This document shows, piece by piece, positions 8,621-17,348 of a DNA stretch of 64,000 nt. The notes beneath the pieces were generated by a model. The model was given only the letters and a program-made list of their open reading frames with translations. It was not told the DNA's origin and searched no databases. Position 1 is the stretch's first letter. Each line of letters opens with the position of its first letter. A program made the position numbers and the translations under genes. Origin of the DNA: Pseudarthrobacter sp. AL07 (lineage in GTDB: Bacteria; Actinomycetota; Actinomycetes; Actinomycetales; Micrococcaceae); contig NZ_JASBRB010000011.1 of the NCBI RefSeq assembly GCF_029960665.1, forward strand, positions 1 to 64,000, read 5' to 3'.

Positions 8621-10378
8621 ATGGCACGAACTGGCCCCAACAACTCAGGCCTGAGGGTACTGGTGTGGCTCGGTGTAGTCCTTGCCGTGCTGACCGCCGT
8701 CCTGGCCGGCGGCACCCTTGCCGGACAGGCAAGCTGGGCACCCAAGCTGGCATTGGACCTCGAGGGTGGCACCCAGATGATCCTGGCACCCAAGGTTGAG
8801 GGCGGTTCGGACATCAATGAAGAACAGCTCAACCAGGCTGTAGCCATCATCCGCCAGCGTGTGGATGGTTCAGGTGTTGCCGAAGCGGAAATCAGCACCC
8901 AGTCCGGCCGCAACGTCGTGGTGAGCCTTCCGGGCACGCCGACGAAGGAAACCCGCGACCTGATCCAGGCCTCCGCGGACATGAACTTCCGCCCGGTGCT
9001 GCTCAACGGAGACGGCGCGCCCGTCCCCACGGAATCCCTCACCCCCGAAGACCAGCTTCCGAAGCCCACGGCAGACCCGGCCAACGGCAGCGACATCAAC
9101 TGGATCACCGCGGACATCTACCGCCAGTTCGAAACCACGGACTGCAACAATCCTGCGCCGGAGAGCCCCGAAGCCTCCGATCCCACCAAGCCCCTCGTCA
9201 CCTGTGAACCGGCAACAGAGACCACACCCGCCATCAAATACATCCTGGGACCGGTAGAGGTCAAGGGCGGCAACATCGTTACGTCCTCCTTCCAGCTGCA
9301 GCAGGGTGCCCAGGGCGCTGTGACAAACGACTGGGCCGTCAACATCCAGTTCGACAACGAAGGCACCGCCAAGTTCAAGACCGTCACCGAACGGCTGAAC
9401 CAGTTCTACGTGGCAGCAGGCGGCGAGACCGGCACCGACCCCAAGTCGCAATTCGCCATCGTCCTTGACGACCAGGTCATTTCCGCGCCCCGTTCGCAAG
9501 CGGTCATCACCGACGGACGTCCGCAGATCACCGGCGGGTTCACTGAAAAGTCAGCCAAGGCACTCTCTGACCAGCTCCGCTTCGGCGCGCTTCCGATCAG
9601 CTTCGAAATCCAGAGCGACCAGCAGATCTCCGCAACTCTGGGTGGCGAACAGCTACGCATGGGCCTCCTTGCGGGCATCCTCGGGTTGCTCCTCGTGGTG
9701 GTCTACTCACTCTTCCAGTACCGGGCCCTGGGCCTGGTGACCATTGCATCGCTGGTGGTGGCCGGCGCCCTCACCTATCTGGCCATAGCCATCTTGGGAT
9801 GGACTGAAAACTACCGGCTTTCCCTCGCCGGCGTGGCCGGCCTCATCGTCGCCATCGGCCAGACCGCAGACTCCTTCATCGTTTACTTTGAACGTATCCG
9901 CGACGAACTCCGCGAAGGCCGCGGACTTGTCTCCGCGGTGGAAAACGGATGGAAGCGGGCCAAGCGCACTGTCCTGGCATCCAAGGCCGTGAACCTGCTG
10001 GCCGCGCTGGTGCTCTACTTTGTGGCTGTCGGCAACGTCCGCGGGTTCGCATTCACGCTGGGCCTGACGGCCATTGCCGACCTCGTCGTGGTCTTTATGT
10101 TCACGCACCCCACCCTGCAGGTCCTGGCGCGCACCAAGTTCTTCGGGGAGGGCCACCGGCTCTCGGGCCTTGACCCCAAACGACTCGGCGTCTTGCCGCT
10201 CTACCGTGGCGCCGGACGCCTGCGCACACCAGAGGCCAAGCCTTCTGTAGTCCGGGCCAAGAACACCGGAGCGGTCGCCGAGGCTGAACGACGCATGACC
10301 ATCGCAGAACGCCGCCTTGCGGAAAAGCAGGAGCAGCTCACCAGCTCCTCCAAGAGCGCAGCCAAGGAGAACAAGTAA
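8621..10378 (+). CDS. secD: SecD, protein translocase subunit
   Basis: A 585-residue RND-superfamily subunit that uses the proton-motive force to pull secreted proteins across the membrane after SecA. One N-terminal helix (residues 10-30), the DLEGGTQMIL motif, a large extracytoplasmic domain (about residues 40-345) containing FDNEGTAKF, then five helices starting GLLAGILGLLLVVVY. GQTADSFIVYFERIRDELREG is the conserved helix-4 loop. The extracytoplasmic domain holds a low-complexity Pro/Glu/Thr stretch near residues 125-205 that is not conserved. The stop codon overlaps the secF ATG (TAATG). Confidence 0.96.
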   Translation: MARTGPNNSGLRVLVWLGVVLAVLTAVLAGGTLAGQASWAPKLALDLEGGTQMILAPKVEGGSDINEEQLNQAVAIIRQRVDGSGVAEAEISTQSGRNVVVSLPGTPTKETRDLIQASADMNFRPVLLNGDGAPVPTESLTPEDQLPKPTADPANGSDINWITADIYRQFETTDCNNPAPESPEASDPTKPLVTCEPATETTPAIKYILGPVEVKGGNIVTSSFQLQQGAQGAVTNDWAVNIQFDNEGTAKFKTVTERLNQFYVAAGGETGTDPKSQFAIVLDDQVISAPRSQAVITDGRPQITGGFTEKSAKALSDQLRFGALPISFEIQSDQQISATLGGEQLRMGLLAGILGLLLVVVYSLFQYRALGLVTIASLVVAGALTYLAIAILGWTENYRLSLAGVAGLIVAIGQTADSFIVYFERIRDELREGRGLVSAVENGWKRAKRTVLASKAVNLLAALVLYFVAVGNVRGFAFTLGLTAIADLVVVFMFTHPTLQVLARTKFFGEGHRLSGLDPKRLGVLPLYRGAGRLRTPEAKPSVVRAKNTGAVAEAERRMTIAERRLAEKQEQLTSSSKSAAKENK

Positions 10379-11400
10379 TGTCCAGCAGCTTCGCCAATTT
10401 CGGAAACGAGCTCTACAGCGGGAAGCGCTCCTACAACTTCGTCAGTGCCAAGAAACTGTGGTTTATCATCGCGGCGGTGGCGGTCGCACTGTCAATCCTC
10501 ATTCCAGTTGCCAAGGGCGGGTTTAACCTTGGCATCGAATTCCGCGGCGGATCGGAGTTTACTGTCTCCAACGTGCAGAACACCGACTCGGCCCTTGGCC
10601 AACAGGTTGTGGAAGACGTCGTGGCCGGTAGCGTTCCGCGGGTGGCCAACGTCGCCGGTACCACCATGCGGATCCAGACGGACAAGCTCACGGACGACGA
10701 GACGCTCAGGATCAAGGAAGGCCTGACTTCGGCCTACGGCGTCACTGACAACGAGGTGACCTCAACTTTTATCGGACCCACCTGGGGTGCGGATGTCACC
10801 AAGCAGGCGCTGATCGGCCTGATCGTCTTTGTGGCGCTGGCCGCGGTGCTGATGGCGCTCTACTTCCGGACCTGGAAGATGTCGCTGTCCGCGATGGCCG
10901 GAATGCTGGTGACGATGTTCGTGACCGCAGGGGTGTATGCTCTCAGCGACTTCGAGGTAACGCCGTCTGCCATCATCGGGTTCCTGACGGTGCTCAGCTA
11001 CTCGCTGTATGACACGGTGGTGGTCTTCGACAAGATCCGTGAAAACACCGCCGATGTTGATGCGTCCACCCGCCGCACTTTTGGTGAGGAAGTCAACCTC
11101 GCCGTCAACCAGACCCTGGTGCGTTCCATCAACACCATGATGGTGGCCATCCTGCCGGTCGGAGCCATCCTGTTCATCGGTGCCGGCCTTTTGGGGGCGG
11201 GCACTTTGCGGGACCTGTCGCTGGCACTGTTCGTCGGAATCCTGATCGGGACGGCCGCGACCATATTTATCGCTGCCCCGATGTATGCCTGGCTGCGCCA
11301 GAATGAACCTGACCTGGTGAAGCAGGCCAAACGCGTGGAACAACGCAGGTCCGCGAACAACGCCAAGACCGAAGGATCAGCTGCGCCCGCAGGGGCCTGA
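10378..11400 (+). CDS. secF: SecF, protein translocase subunit
   Basis: A 340-residue partner of SecD with the same RND half-transporter topology: helix 1 near residues 24-45, GIEFRGGSEFTV, a small extracytoplasmic domain, then helices 2-6. SYSLYDTVVVFDKIREN is the SecF family signature in the helix 4-5 region. The final 40 residues are basic and cytoplasmic. The start overlaps the secD stop by 1 base. A hairpin terminator follows. Confidence 0.96.
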   Translation: MSSSFANFGNELYSGKRSYNFVSAKKLWFIIAAVAVALSILIPVAKGGFNLGIEFRGGSEFTVSNVQNTDSALGQQVVEDVVAGSVPRVANVAGTTMRIQTDKLTDDETLRIKEGLTSAYGVTDNEVTSTFIGPTWGADVTKQALIGLIVFVALAAVLMALYFRTWKMSLSAMAGMLVTMFVTAGVYALSDFEVTPSAIIGFLTVLSYSLYDTVVVFDKIRENTADVDASTRRTFGEEVNLAVNQTLVRSINTMMVAILPVGAILFIGAGLLGAGTLRDLSLALFVGILIGTAATIFIAAPMYAWLRQNEPDLVKQAKRVEQRRSANNAKTEGSAAPAGA

Positions 11401-11418
11401 CCCATCGCACCGCAACGA

Positions 11419-11458
11419 GCCGGGCGGCGTCGGAAAACCGACGGCGCCCGGCCCGTTT
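11419..11458 (+). terminator. Terminator of yajC-secDF
   Basis: Arms 11419-11433 and 11438-11452 pair with one mismatched step around an AAAA loop, and a short GTTT follows. It lies 19 bases after the secF stop. Confidence 0.75.
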
Positions 11459-11500
11459 CGCATTTCAGCGCCCGGTTACATATGTGAACTGGCGGGGGAA

Positions 11501-11506
11501 TAGACT
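11501..11506 (+). promoter_or_regulatory. -10 box of rel
   Basis: TAGACT fits TANNNT and lies about 38 bases before the preferred TTG start of rel. GTTACA at 11475-11480 could be a -35 box, but the 20-base spacer is long. Confidence 0.4.
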
Positions 11507-11538
11507 GAGGTAATTAAACAGTCGTGAGGGGTGCTTCA

Positions 11539-13932
11539 TTGGAAGAACGTTCGGCGTCGGTGCCAACGGCAGACGGGGATAACAGCCCGGGCCACGGAAT
11601 TCAGACCGGGCTGACCGCTTCCGCACGCCCGGCGCCGGCAGTTCCTGTAGACAATTCGGGCGCACGCCCTACTTTTCCCGGCCGACGCGAGCGGACGCGC
11701 TCCCGGCTGGCCCGGCTGACCGGGCGCGGCGCGGTACCGTATTCGCCCATTCTTGAGCCTCTGCTGCGTACCGTACGCGCGAACAACCCCAAAGAAGACT
11801 TTGACCTCATCCAGCGCGCTTTTGAGGTGGCCGAGCAGAGCCACCGCGGGCAGAAGCGCAAAAGCGGCGACCCGTACATCACCCACCCCGTCGCCGTAGC
11901 CACCATCCTCGCTGAGCTCGGCCTTAGCGGAACCACGTTGGCCGCGGCCCTGCTGCACGACACGGTGGAGGACACTCCTTACACACTGGCTGACCTCAAG
12001 AAGGACTTCGGTCCTGAGGTTGCCATGCTGGTGGACGGCGTCACCAAGCTGGACAAAGTCAGCTTTGGTGAGGCCGCGCAGTCCGAGACCGTCCGCAAGA
12101 TGGTTGTGGCCATGGCCAAGGACATCCGGGTCCTTATGATCAAGCTCGCGGACAGGCTCCACAACGCCCGGACCTGGCGGTTTGTTTCCGCGGAGTCATC
12201 GGCACGAAAAGCCCGCGAAACCCTGGAAATATTCGCGCCCCTGGCCCACCGGCTGGGCATGAACACCATCAAGTGGGAATTGGAGGATCTGTCCTTCGCT
12301 GCCCTCTACCCCAAGGTCTATGAAGAAATCGTCCGGATGGTGGGCGACCGCACCCCGGAACGGGAGAAGAGCCTGGGCGTCATCCGGGATCAGATCACCG
12401 ACGACCTCCGTACCGCCCGGATCAAGGCCACCATTACGGGCAGGCCGAAACACTATTACTCGATTTACCAGAAGATGATCGTTCGGGACAAGGATTTCGA
12501 CGACATCAACGACCTCATGGGCGTCCGGGTGCTCGTCGATTCGGTCCGGGACTGCTACGCAGCCCTGGGCACCATGCATTCGCGCTGGAACCCGTTGCCG
12601 GGGCGTTTCAAAGACTATATCGCCATGCCCAAGTTCAACATGTACCAGTCACTGCACACCACGGTGATCGGCCCCGGCGGCAAGCCCGTGGAGATCCAAA
12701 TCAGGACCCACGAAATGCACCGCCGGGCTGAGTACGGTGTGGCAGCGCATTGGAAGTACAAGGATCAGCCCAACCGTACCGCAGTGGGGCCGGGCAGCCC
12801 CCGCGACGGCGACATGGGCTGGCTGAGATCCCTGGTTGACTGGCAGCAGGAGACCTCCGATCCGGGGGAGTTCCTGGACTCTCTGCGGTTTGAGATCAAC
12901 GCCAGGGAAGTCTTTGTCTTTACCCCCAAGGGCGAGGTCATGGCCCTGCCTGCCGGTTCGACGCCGGTGGATTTTGCCTACGCGGTCCACACCGAAGTCG
13001 GTCACCGCACCATCGGCGCGCGGGTCAACGGCAAGCTCGTTCCCTTGAACAGCGAGCTGAACCACGGAGACTGGGTTGAGATCTTCACCTCGAAGGCTGA
13101 AGGCGCCGGACCGAGCCAGGACTGGCAGCACTTCGTCAAAAGTGCCCGCGCCCGGAACAAGATCCGTCAGTGGTTCAGCAAGGAACGGCGCGAAGAGGCA
13201 ATCGACCGCGGAAAAGAACTGCTGACACGGGCCATGCGGAAGCAGAACCTGCCCCTGCAGCGACTCATGACGCACGAGGCCTTGGCAGCGGTGGCCGCAG
13301 AGTTCAAGTACGTTGACATCTCCGGCCTCTACGCCGGCGTAGGGGACGGCCATACGTCAGCGCAGTCGGTCATGGAGAAACTCGTTGAAAGCCTGGGCGG
13401 CAACGAGAGCACCGACGACGACATCACTGAAGTCAGCATCCCTACGCAGGTGGCCAAGACCAAGTTCTCCGATTCCGGAGTGGTGGTGCGCGGCGTTGGC
13501 GATGTCTGGGTGAAGCTCGCGCGCTGTTGCACGCCTGTTCCGCCGGACCCGATTCTCGGCTTTGTCACCCGCGGTTCCGGTGTTTCGGTGCACCGTACGG
13601 ACTGCACCAACATTTCCGATCTCCGGGACCAGCCCGACAGGATCGTTGAGGTGGACTGGGCACCCACGCAGTCAAGTGTTTTCCTGGTGGAGATCCAGGT
13701 TGAGGCGCTGGACCGGAAGTCCCTGCTCTCGGATGTCACCCGCGTCCTGTCCGAGAACCACGTCAACATTCTGGCGGCCAGCGTTAACACCTCCACCGAC
13801 AGGGTGGCTATCTCCAGGTTCGCCTTCGAGATGGGGGACCCCAAGTACCTCAGCCACGTCCTCAGCGCCGTGCGGCGCATCGATGGTGTGTTCGACGTCT
13901 ACCGGACCACCGGCAACAAGCGCCGGAGCTAG
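11539..13932 (+). CDS. rel: Rel, bifunctional (p)ppGpp synthetase/hydrolase
   Basis: A 797-residue long RelA/SpoT homologue, the stringent-response enzyme that makes and degrades (p)ppGpp. Order: HD hydrolase domain with [10 protein letters not shown] and LLHDTVED (both HD residues intact), synthetase domain with [12 protein letters not shown] and [22 protein letters not shown] domain ([20 protein letters not shown]), zinc-finger-like region ([19 protein letters not shown]) and ACT domain. The synthetase domain has the basic RFKD version of the RxKD motif typical of bifunctional Rel. I prefer the TTG at 11539 because GAGGGG lies 7 bases upstream; the GTG at 11524 would add five residues and has a poor site. 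The 3' end is overlapped for 261 bases by a minus-strand gene. Confidence 0.96.
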   Translation: MEERSASVPTADGDNSPGHGIQTGLTASARPAPAVPVDNSGARPTFPGRRERTRSRLARLTGRGAVPYSPILEPLLRTVRANNPKEDFDLIQRAFEVAEQSHRGQKRKSGDPYITHPVAVATILAELGLSGTTLAAALLHDTVEDTPYTLADLKKDFGPEVAMLVDGVTKLDKVSFGEAAQSETVRKMVVAMAKDIRVLMIKLADRLHNARTWRFVSAESSARKARETLEIFAPLAHRLGMNTIKWELEDLSFAALYPKVYEEIVRMVGDRTPEREKSLGVIRDQITDDLRTARIKATITGRPKHYYSIYQKMIVRDKDFDDINDLMGVRVLVDSVRDCYAALGTMHSRWNPLPGRFKDYIAMPKFNMYQSLHTTVIGPGGKPVEIQIRTHEMHRRAEYGVAAHWKYKDQPNRTAVGPGSPRDGDMGWLRSLVDWQQETSDPGEFLDSLRFEINAREVFVFTPKGEVMALPAGSTPVDFAYAVHTEVGHRTIGARVNGKLVPLNSELNHGDWVEIFTSKAEGAGPSQDWQHFVKSARARNKIRQWFSKERREEAIDRGKELLTRAMRKQNLPLQRLMTHEALAAVAAEFKYVDISGLYAGVGDGHTSAQSVMEKLVESLGGNESTDDDITEVSIPTQVAKTKFSDSGVVVRGVGDVWVKLARCCTPVPPDPILGFVTRGSGVSVHRTDCTNISDLRDQPDRIVEVDWAPTQSSVFLVEIQVEALDRKSLLSDVTRVLSENHVNILAASVNTSTDRVAISRFAFEMGDPKYLSHVLSAVRRIDGVFDVYRTTGNKRRS

Positions 13933-14499
13933 CAGGGCCAGCTTTTCCAATCCAGCCCGTTTGTGCGGGACCCGGGGGCTGGCTTCGATGGCCAGGATCA
14001 GCAAGCGCAGCCGCACGTCCCGCTCCGGCCGGGCCAGCAACCCCGCCAGCGCGGGCAGGGCCCGGTGGGCGTCGACGTGCAGCGCAATATCCACGGCGGT
14101 ACGCAGCGGACTGGAGACCATCAGCCCGCCCATACTTACAACGTCGAACGGCCCCAGCCGGACTTCATGGAGCGTGCACCCCCGTGTATTGCGGAGGCTC
14201 GAAATCCGCCGCTTAGCATCCACAAGCAACGCGAGGCGGTCCGGTTCAGCAGCACAGCCGTAGATCCACGCCGCCGTCATCCGCCCGGCTACCACGCGTT
14301 GCCTGACCGCCGCCGGCACCGCGCTGGCCACCGTTCTGGCGCGAATCTGGGGGGACGCTGCAGCGTCCGGCAACGTGAATCCGTGCTGGTGGAACTGCGC
14401 CAGGATGCCATCCGCCGCCAGCGACTGGAGTTCGGGCCACGCGAAAGGCTTCCCCGGCGAATACAGGTCCGGGTATTGGGACGGTGAGGAAGTGGCCAT
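13672..14499 (-). CDS. Protein of unknown function, possibly AbiEi-antitoxin-like
   Basis: The reading frame codes for 275 residues. The N-terminal 180 look like a real protein: a short region, then [17 protein letters not shown] and [27 protein letters not shown], a pattern seen in actinobacterial proteins annotated as AbiEi-type (the LRTAVDIA block). I recognise this resemblance only by memory and no AbiEii toxin gene is adjacent. The last 87 or so codons run antisense through the rel ACT-domain coding region, have no domain character, and may simply be read-through because no stop occurs after the native end near 13930. The start is odd: GGAGGG lies almost against the ATG. A terminator hairpin sits just upstream. 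Confidence 0.6.
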   Translation of the reverse strand: MATSSPSQYPDLYSPGKPFAWPELQSLAADGILAQFHQHGFTLPDAAASPQIRARTVASAVPAAVRQRVVAGRMTAAWIYGCAAEPDRLALLVDAKRRISSLRNTRGCTLHEVRLGPFDVVSMGGLMVSSPLRTAVDIALHVDAHRALPALAGLLARPERDVRLRLLILAIEASPRVPHKRAGLEKLALLAPALVAGGPVDVEHTIDAPHGAEDVAEVLGVPHLEGEPGDSHPVGGGVNAGRQNVDVVLGQDAGDIREQGLPVQRLNLDLHQENT

Positions 14500-14531
14500 C
14501 CCTCCATTTTGCCGCGTCGAACCTTAACCAG

Positions 14532-14577
14532 CACAGGCCCGGTCCCGGTTATGTGGATAACCGGGACCGGGCCTGTG
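14532..14577 (-). terminator. Terminator of the DUF349 gene
   Basis: Two 20-base arms (14532-14551 and 14558-14577) are perfectly complementary around a 6-base loop, 47 bases past the stop of the minus-strand DUF349 gene. On that strand the hairpin is followed by a modest T-rich run (GGTTAAGGTT). It separates this gene from the next minus-strand gene. Confidence 0.8.
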
Positions 14578-14623
14578 GGTCCTGCGACAGGCGCCTGACG
14601 AAAGGCGTCCTACAAATTATTGA

Positions 14624-16246
14624 CTAGGAAAGCTCGCTGGCCGAGCGCTGGATCTGGTCCAACCAGGCCTGCCTCGCCTCGAGGGCTTCGCGGGCCCCCT
14701 TGATCTTGCGCTGGTCGCCGGCTTTCTCGGCCTTGGCGAGGTCGTCCTGCAGGCCGGAAATGGCTGCTTCCAGCTGCGACAGGGCGCTGTTGGTGCGGGC
14801 CTTCGTCTCGGGGTTGGAACGCTGCCAGTTTTCCTCTTCGGCGTTGCGGACAGCGTCCTCCACTTTGCGGAGGCTTGCTTCGATGCGGCCCATGTCGGCG
14901 CGGGGCACCTTGCCGGCTTCCTCCCAGCGGTCCCGGACAGACTGAAGCGCCTTTTTGGCAGCGGCCAGGTCCTTGACCGGCAGGATGCTGTTCGCTTCGA
15001 TGAGGAGCGTTTCTTTCACCGTAAGGTTGGCGGCGTATTCCTGGTCGATCTCCTCGTTGGCTGCCTGCCTGTGTGTGAAGAACACGTCCTGGGCGGCACG
15101 GAAACGGGCCCAGAGGGCGTCGTCGTCCTTGCGGCTGGCGCGCGGTGAGGCTTTCCATTCATCCATGAGCCGGCGGTATTCGCCCGCGGCGAAGCCCCAG
15201 TCGGTGGATGAGGACAGGGCCTCGGCTTCGGTGATGAGCTTTTCCTTGGCCGATTTTGCGGCCGAATTGGTGCTGTCCAGCTGGGAGAAGTAGGCGCGGC
15301 GGTGACGGTCGAAGACGGTCCGGGCGGCACGGAACCGCTTCCACAAGGCGTCCTCGTTGCTGCGGCCAAGCCGGATGCCGCCCTTCTGGGCCGTTTTCCA
15401 GCTTTCAAAAAGATCGTTCATCCGGGCGCTGGAGGTCTTCCATTGGATCTGTGCGGGATCCTGCCCCGAGATCTCTTCGGCTTCGGCCACTATGGCCTCG
15501 CGGGCCGCGAGCTCGGCGGAGCGAACGGCGTCATGTTCTGCCTTCTCCACCTTTTCGAGGTCTGCGATCTGCACGGAAACAGCGTCGAGCCGTGCTTCGG
15601 TGGATCGGAGGTCTCCCACCATGTTCCGCTCCGCCAGCTGCTCACGCAGGTGCGTGACGGTCTTCTGCATATCGGTGCTGGGCGCTTTGGAGCTGATGCG
15701 CTGCTCCAGGAGCAGGACCTGGGCAACGATGTCGTCATGCTTCCGCGCGAAGTAGGCAAGGGCTTCGTCATTGCTGACGCCGGGGTACTGGCCCACCGGG
15801 TGCTCATCGCCGTCGATCGTCAGGAATACGTGACCGTCACCCTCGACACGGCCCCACTTTGCGGCTTCTGCCAGGGAGGTCGCGGAGGCGACGGGTGCCG
15901 GTGCTGCCACAGGTGCGGCTGCTGCCGGCTTGGGCCGGGCGGCGAAGGCTGCCGGTGATGGAGCGGGTCGAGTCGCCGTAGCAGGCGCCGGGGCCGGGGC
16001 TTCCTCAGCGGGAGCCTGAACAGCCGCGCTGTCGTCAACGGCGGCAGGCTCTTCAGCGGGGGCCGTACCGGCCGCGTCACTTTCAAACGGGGCGGCCACG
16101 CCGAATTGCTCCACGTCCGCTGGAGCCTCGGTTTCAACCGTGGCCTGCTCGGCGGTTGCCTGGACAGCGTCTGCCTGGTCAGCCACGGGGGCCGCTACCT
16201 CGGTCAGGTCTGCTGTTGTTTCGTCGGATTTCTGACTGTCTGTCAC
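14624..16246 (-). CDS. DUF349-domain protein
   Basis: A 540-residue cytoplasmic protein of unknown function. Residues 1-120 are low-complexity Ala/Pro/Glu-rich and probably disordered. From about residue 125 it is mostly charged helix with repeated DUF349 units; two clear copies are NEDALWKRFRAARTVFDRHR and KDDDALWARFRAAQDVFFTH, each preceded by an acidic helix with a WK. A further degenerate copy follows near KDLAAAKKALQSVRDRWEEA. DUF349 proteins are widespread in actinobacteria with no assigned reaction. GTG start. It stands alone, with its own terminator downstream and the cyclophilin gene 66 bases upstream on the same strand. Confidence 0.9.
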   Translation of the reverse strand: MTDSQKSDETTADLTEVAAPVADQADAVQATAEQATVETEAPADVEQFGVAAPFESDAAGTAPAEEPAAVDDSAAVQAPAEEAPAPAPATATRPAPSPAAFAARPKPAAAAPVAAPAPVASATSLAEAAKWGRVEGDGHVFLTIDGDEHPVGQYPGVSNDEALAYFARKHDDIVAQVLLLEQRISSKAPSTDMQKTVTHLREQLAERNMVGDLRSTEARLDAVSVQIADLEKVEKAEHDAVRSAELAAREAIVAEAEEISGQDPAQIQWKTSSARMNDLFESWKTAQKGGIRLGRSNEDALWKRFRAARTVFDRHRRAYFSQLDSTNSAAKSAKEKLITEAEALSSSTDWGFAAGEYRRLMDEWKASPRASRKDDDALWARFRAAQDVFFTHRQAANEEIDQEYAANLTVKETLLIEANSILPVKDLAAAKKALQSVRDRWEEAGKVPRADMGRIEASLRKVEDAVRNAEEENWQRSNPETKARTNSALSQLEAAISGLQDDLAKAEKAGDQRKIKGAREALEARQAWLDQIQRSASELS

Positions 16247-16312
16247 CGCTAAAAGTCTTTCGCTTGGAGGGAAATACTCACGTACTGCACCGCGGCCATA
16301 AGGCCTGGCTTC

Positions 16313-17113
16313 CTACTTCAGAGAAACCGAGTCTACCGTGACTGGTTGCACAGGTGCTCCGTCTGACGCGCTGGAGCCAGGGATGATTCCAGCGGCGGCA
16401 ATGGCGTTCACTGCTTCCATTCCGGAGGTCACCTTGCCCACCACCGTATAGCCCCCGGCCGAGTCGGCGGGAATCACTGTGTCTTTGTAGACCACAAAGA
16501 ACTGTTTGCCGTTGCCGTAGGCGTTGTCGCCGGACCGGGCTATGGCAATCGTGCCGGCAGGGTAGGTGTTGTCTGCCGGAGTGTTTTCGAGGGGTCCCCA
16601 GGTGTACCCGGGGTCGGCGGCAGCGGTGGCTCCACCGCACTGCAGGAGTCCGAAGGTTTCACCCGTGGTCAGCCGGTGGCACGCGCTGCCGTTGTAGAAG
16701 CCCTCGTCCGTCAGTGCTTTGAAGACCGCGGCAGCCTGGGGTGCCTTGGTGCCGTCGATTTCGACGCCGAGCACGTTTCCGTTCAGTGCCATTTCACCAG
16801 TGAACACCTTGCCCGCGGCGGTGTCCGCGGCCGGGATGTTGGCGCCGTTCGTGGCGGGCGCGGAAGGCTCGGGGGAGTCCGTGGGGCTGGTCAGGCCGGC
16901 CACAAGGGCCGCGTATTCGTCCTCCGTTGGGTTGCCGGCAAAGGCAGTCAGCTGGAGCACGACGGCGAGCAGGACGGCGGCGGTGCCGGCGCCGGCGGCG
17001 ATGATGTTGTCACGTCTGCGCCGTTTTTCCTGGTCCCGCCGCAGCTCCCGCTTTGCCTCCATCTGCTGGATGCGCCGTTTGGCTTCGCGGGCGCTGCGTG
17101 AACTGGCCGCCAC
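16313..17113 (-). CDS. Membrane-anchored cyclophilin-type peptidyl-prolyl isomerase
   Basis: A 266-residue protein: a very basic N-terminal 36 residues, one membrane helix (IIAAGAGTAAVLLAVVLQLT, residues 37-56), an Asp/Pro/Ser/Thr linker to about residue 100, then a cyclophilin domain outside the cell. In the domain, ACHRL keeps the catalytic Arg, LLQCGG the Gln, and GKQFFVVY the substrate pocket; the usual Trp and His of the pocket are replaced in GGYTVVGKV, so activity may be low. The GTG start has AGGAGGA 3-5 bases upstream. It is divergent from hisS across a 235-base gap. Confidence 0.9.
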   Translation of the reverse strand: MAASSRSAREAKRRIQQMEAKRELRRDQEKRRRRDNIIAAGAGTAAVLLAVVLQLTAFAGNPTEDEYAALVAGLTSPTDSPEPSAPATNGANIPAADTAAGKVFTGEMALNGNVLGVEIDGTKAPQAAAVFKALTDEGFYNGSACHRLTTGETFGLLQCGGATAAADPGYTWGPLENTPADNTYPAGTIAIARSGDNAYGNGKQFFVVYKDTVIPADSAGGYTVVGKVTSGMEAVNAIAAAGIIPGSSASDGAPVQPVTVDSVSLK

Positions 17114-17224
17114 TGGTCCTCCTGTATGTCGGGCCGCGTCCGGACAATATTGAATCCGAACGCGGGTGTCTGCCGGCCGCCCTCTGCGCTGCCGGCCACT
17201 GTATTAGAGATGCCGGCGGATGAC

Positions 17225-17255
17225 GCATAAACTGACTGCCGCACATAGTTTATGC
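17225..17255. promoter_or_regulatory. Symmetric promoter or operator between ppi and hisS
   Basis: GCATAAACT (17225-17233) and AGTTTATGC (17247-17255) are a perfect 9-bp inverted repeat with a 13-bp spacer. Each arm contains TAAACT, a TANNNT -10 box, pointing outward: 17228-17233 for hisS and 17247-17252 on the minus strand for the cyclophilin gene. Alternatively it is a regulator-binding site with a 22-bp centre-to-centre spacing. Confidence 0.45.
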
Positions 17256-17348
17256 ATGAGTTGCCGGACTGCCGCCGTTCCCTGCCCGTTTCGGGTGGAA
17301 TGCCGGGCAAAGTCCCAGGCACCCTTCATCAAGAGGAGAACATCCACC

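Noticed and set aside
13933..14240. Separate short gene on the plus strand after rel
   Set aside because: A plus-strand frame exists (13963-14487) but is the shadow of the minus-strand gene, with low-complexity Pro/Arg/Gln composition and no ribosome binding site.
17256..17348. Possible T-box or histidine leader peptide before hisS
   Set aside because: Too short for a T-box, no UGGN-type antiterminator sequence, and no short frame with a run of His codons.
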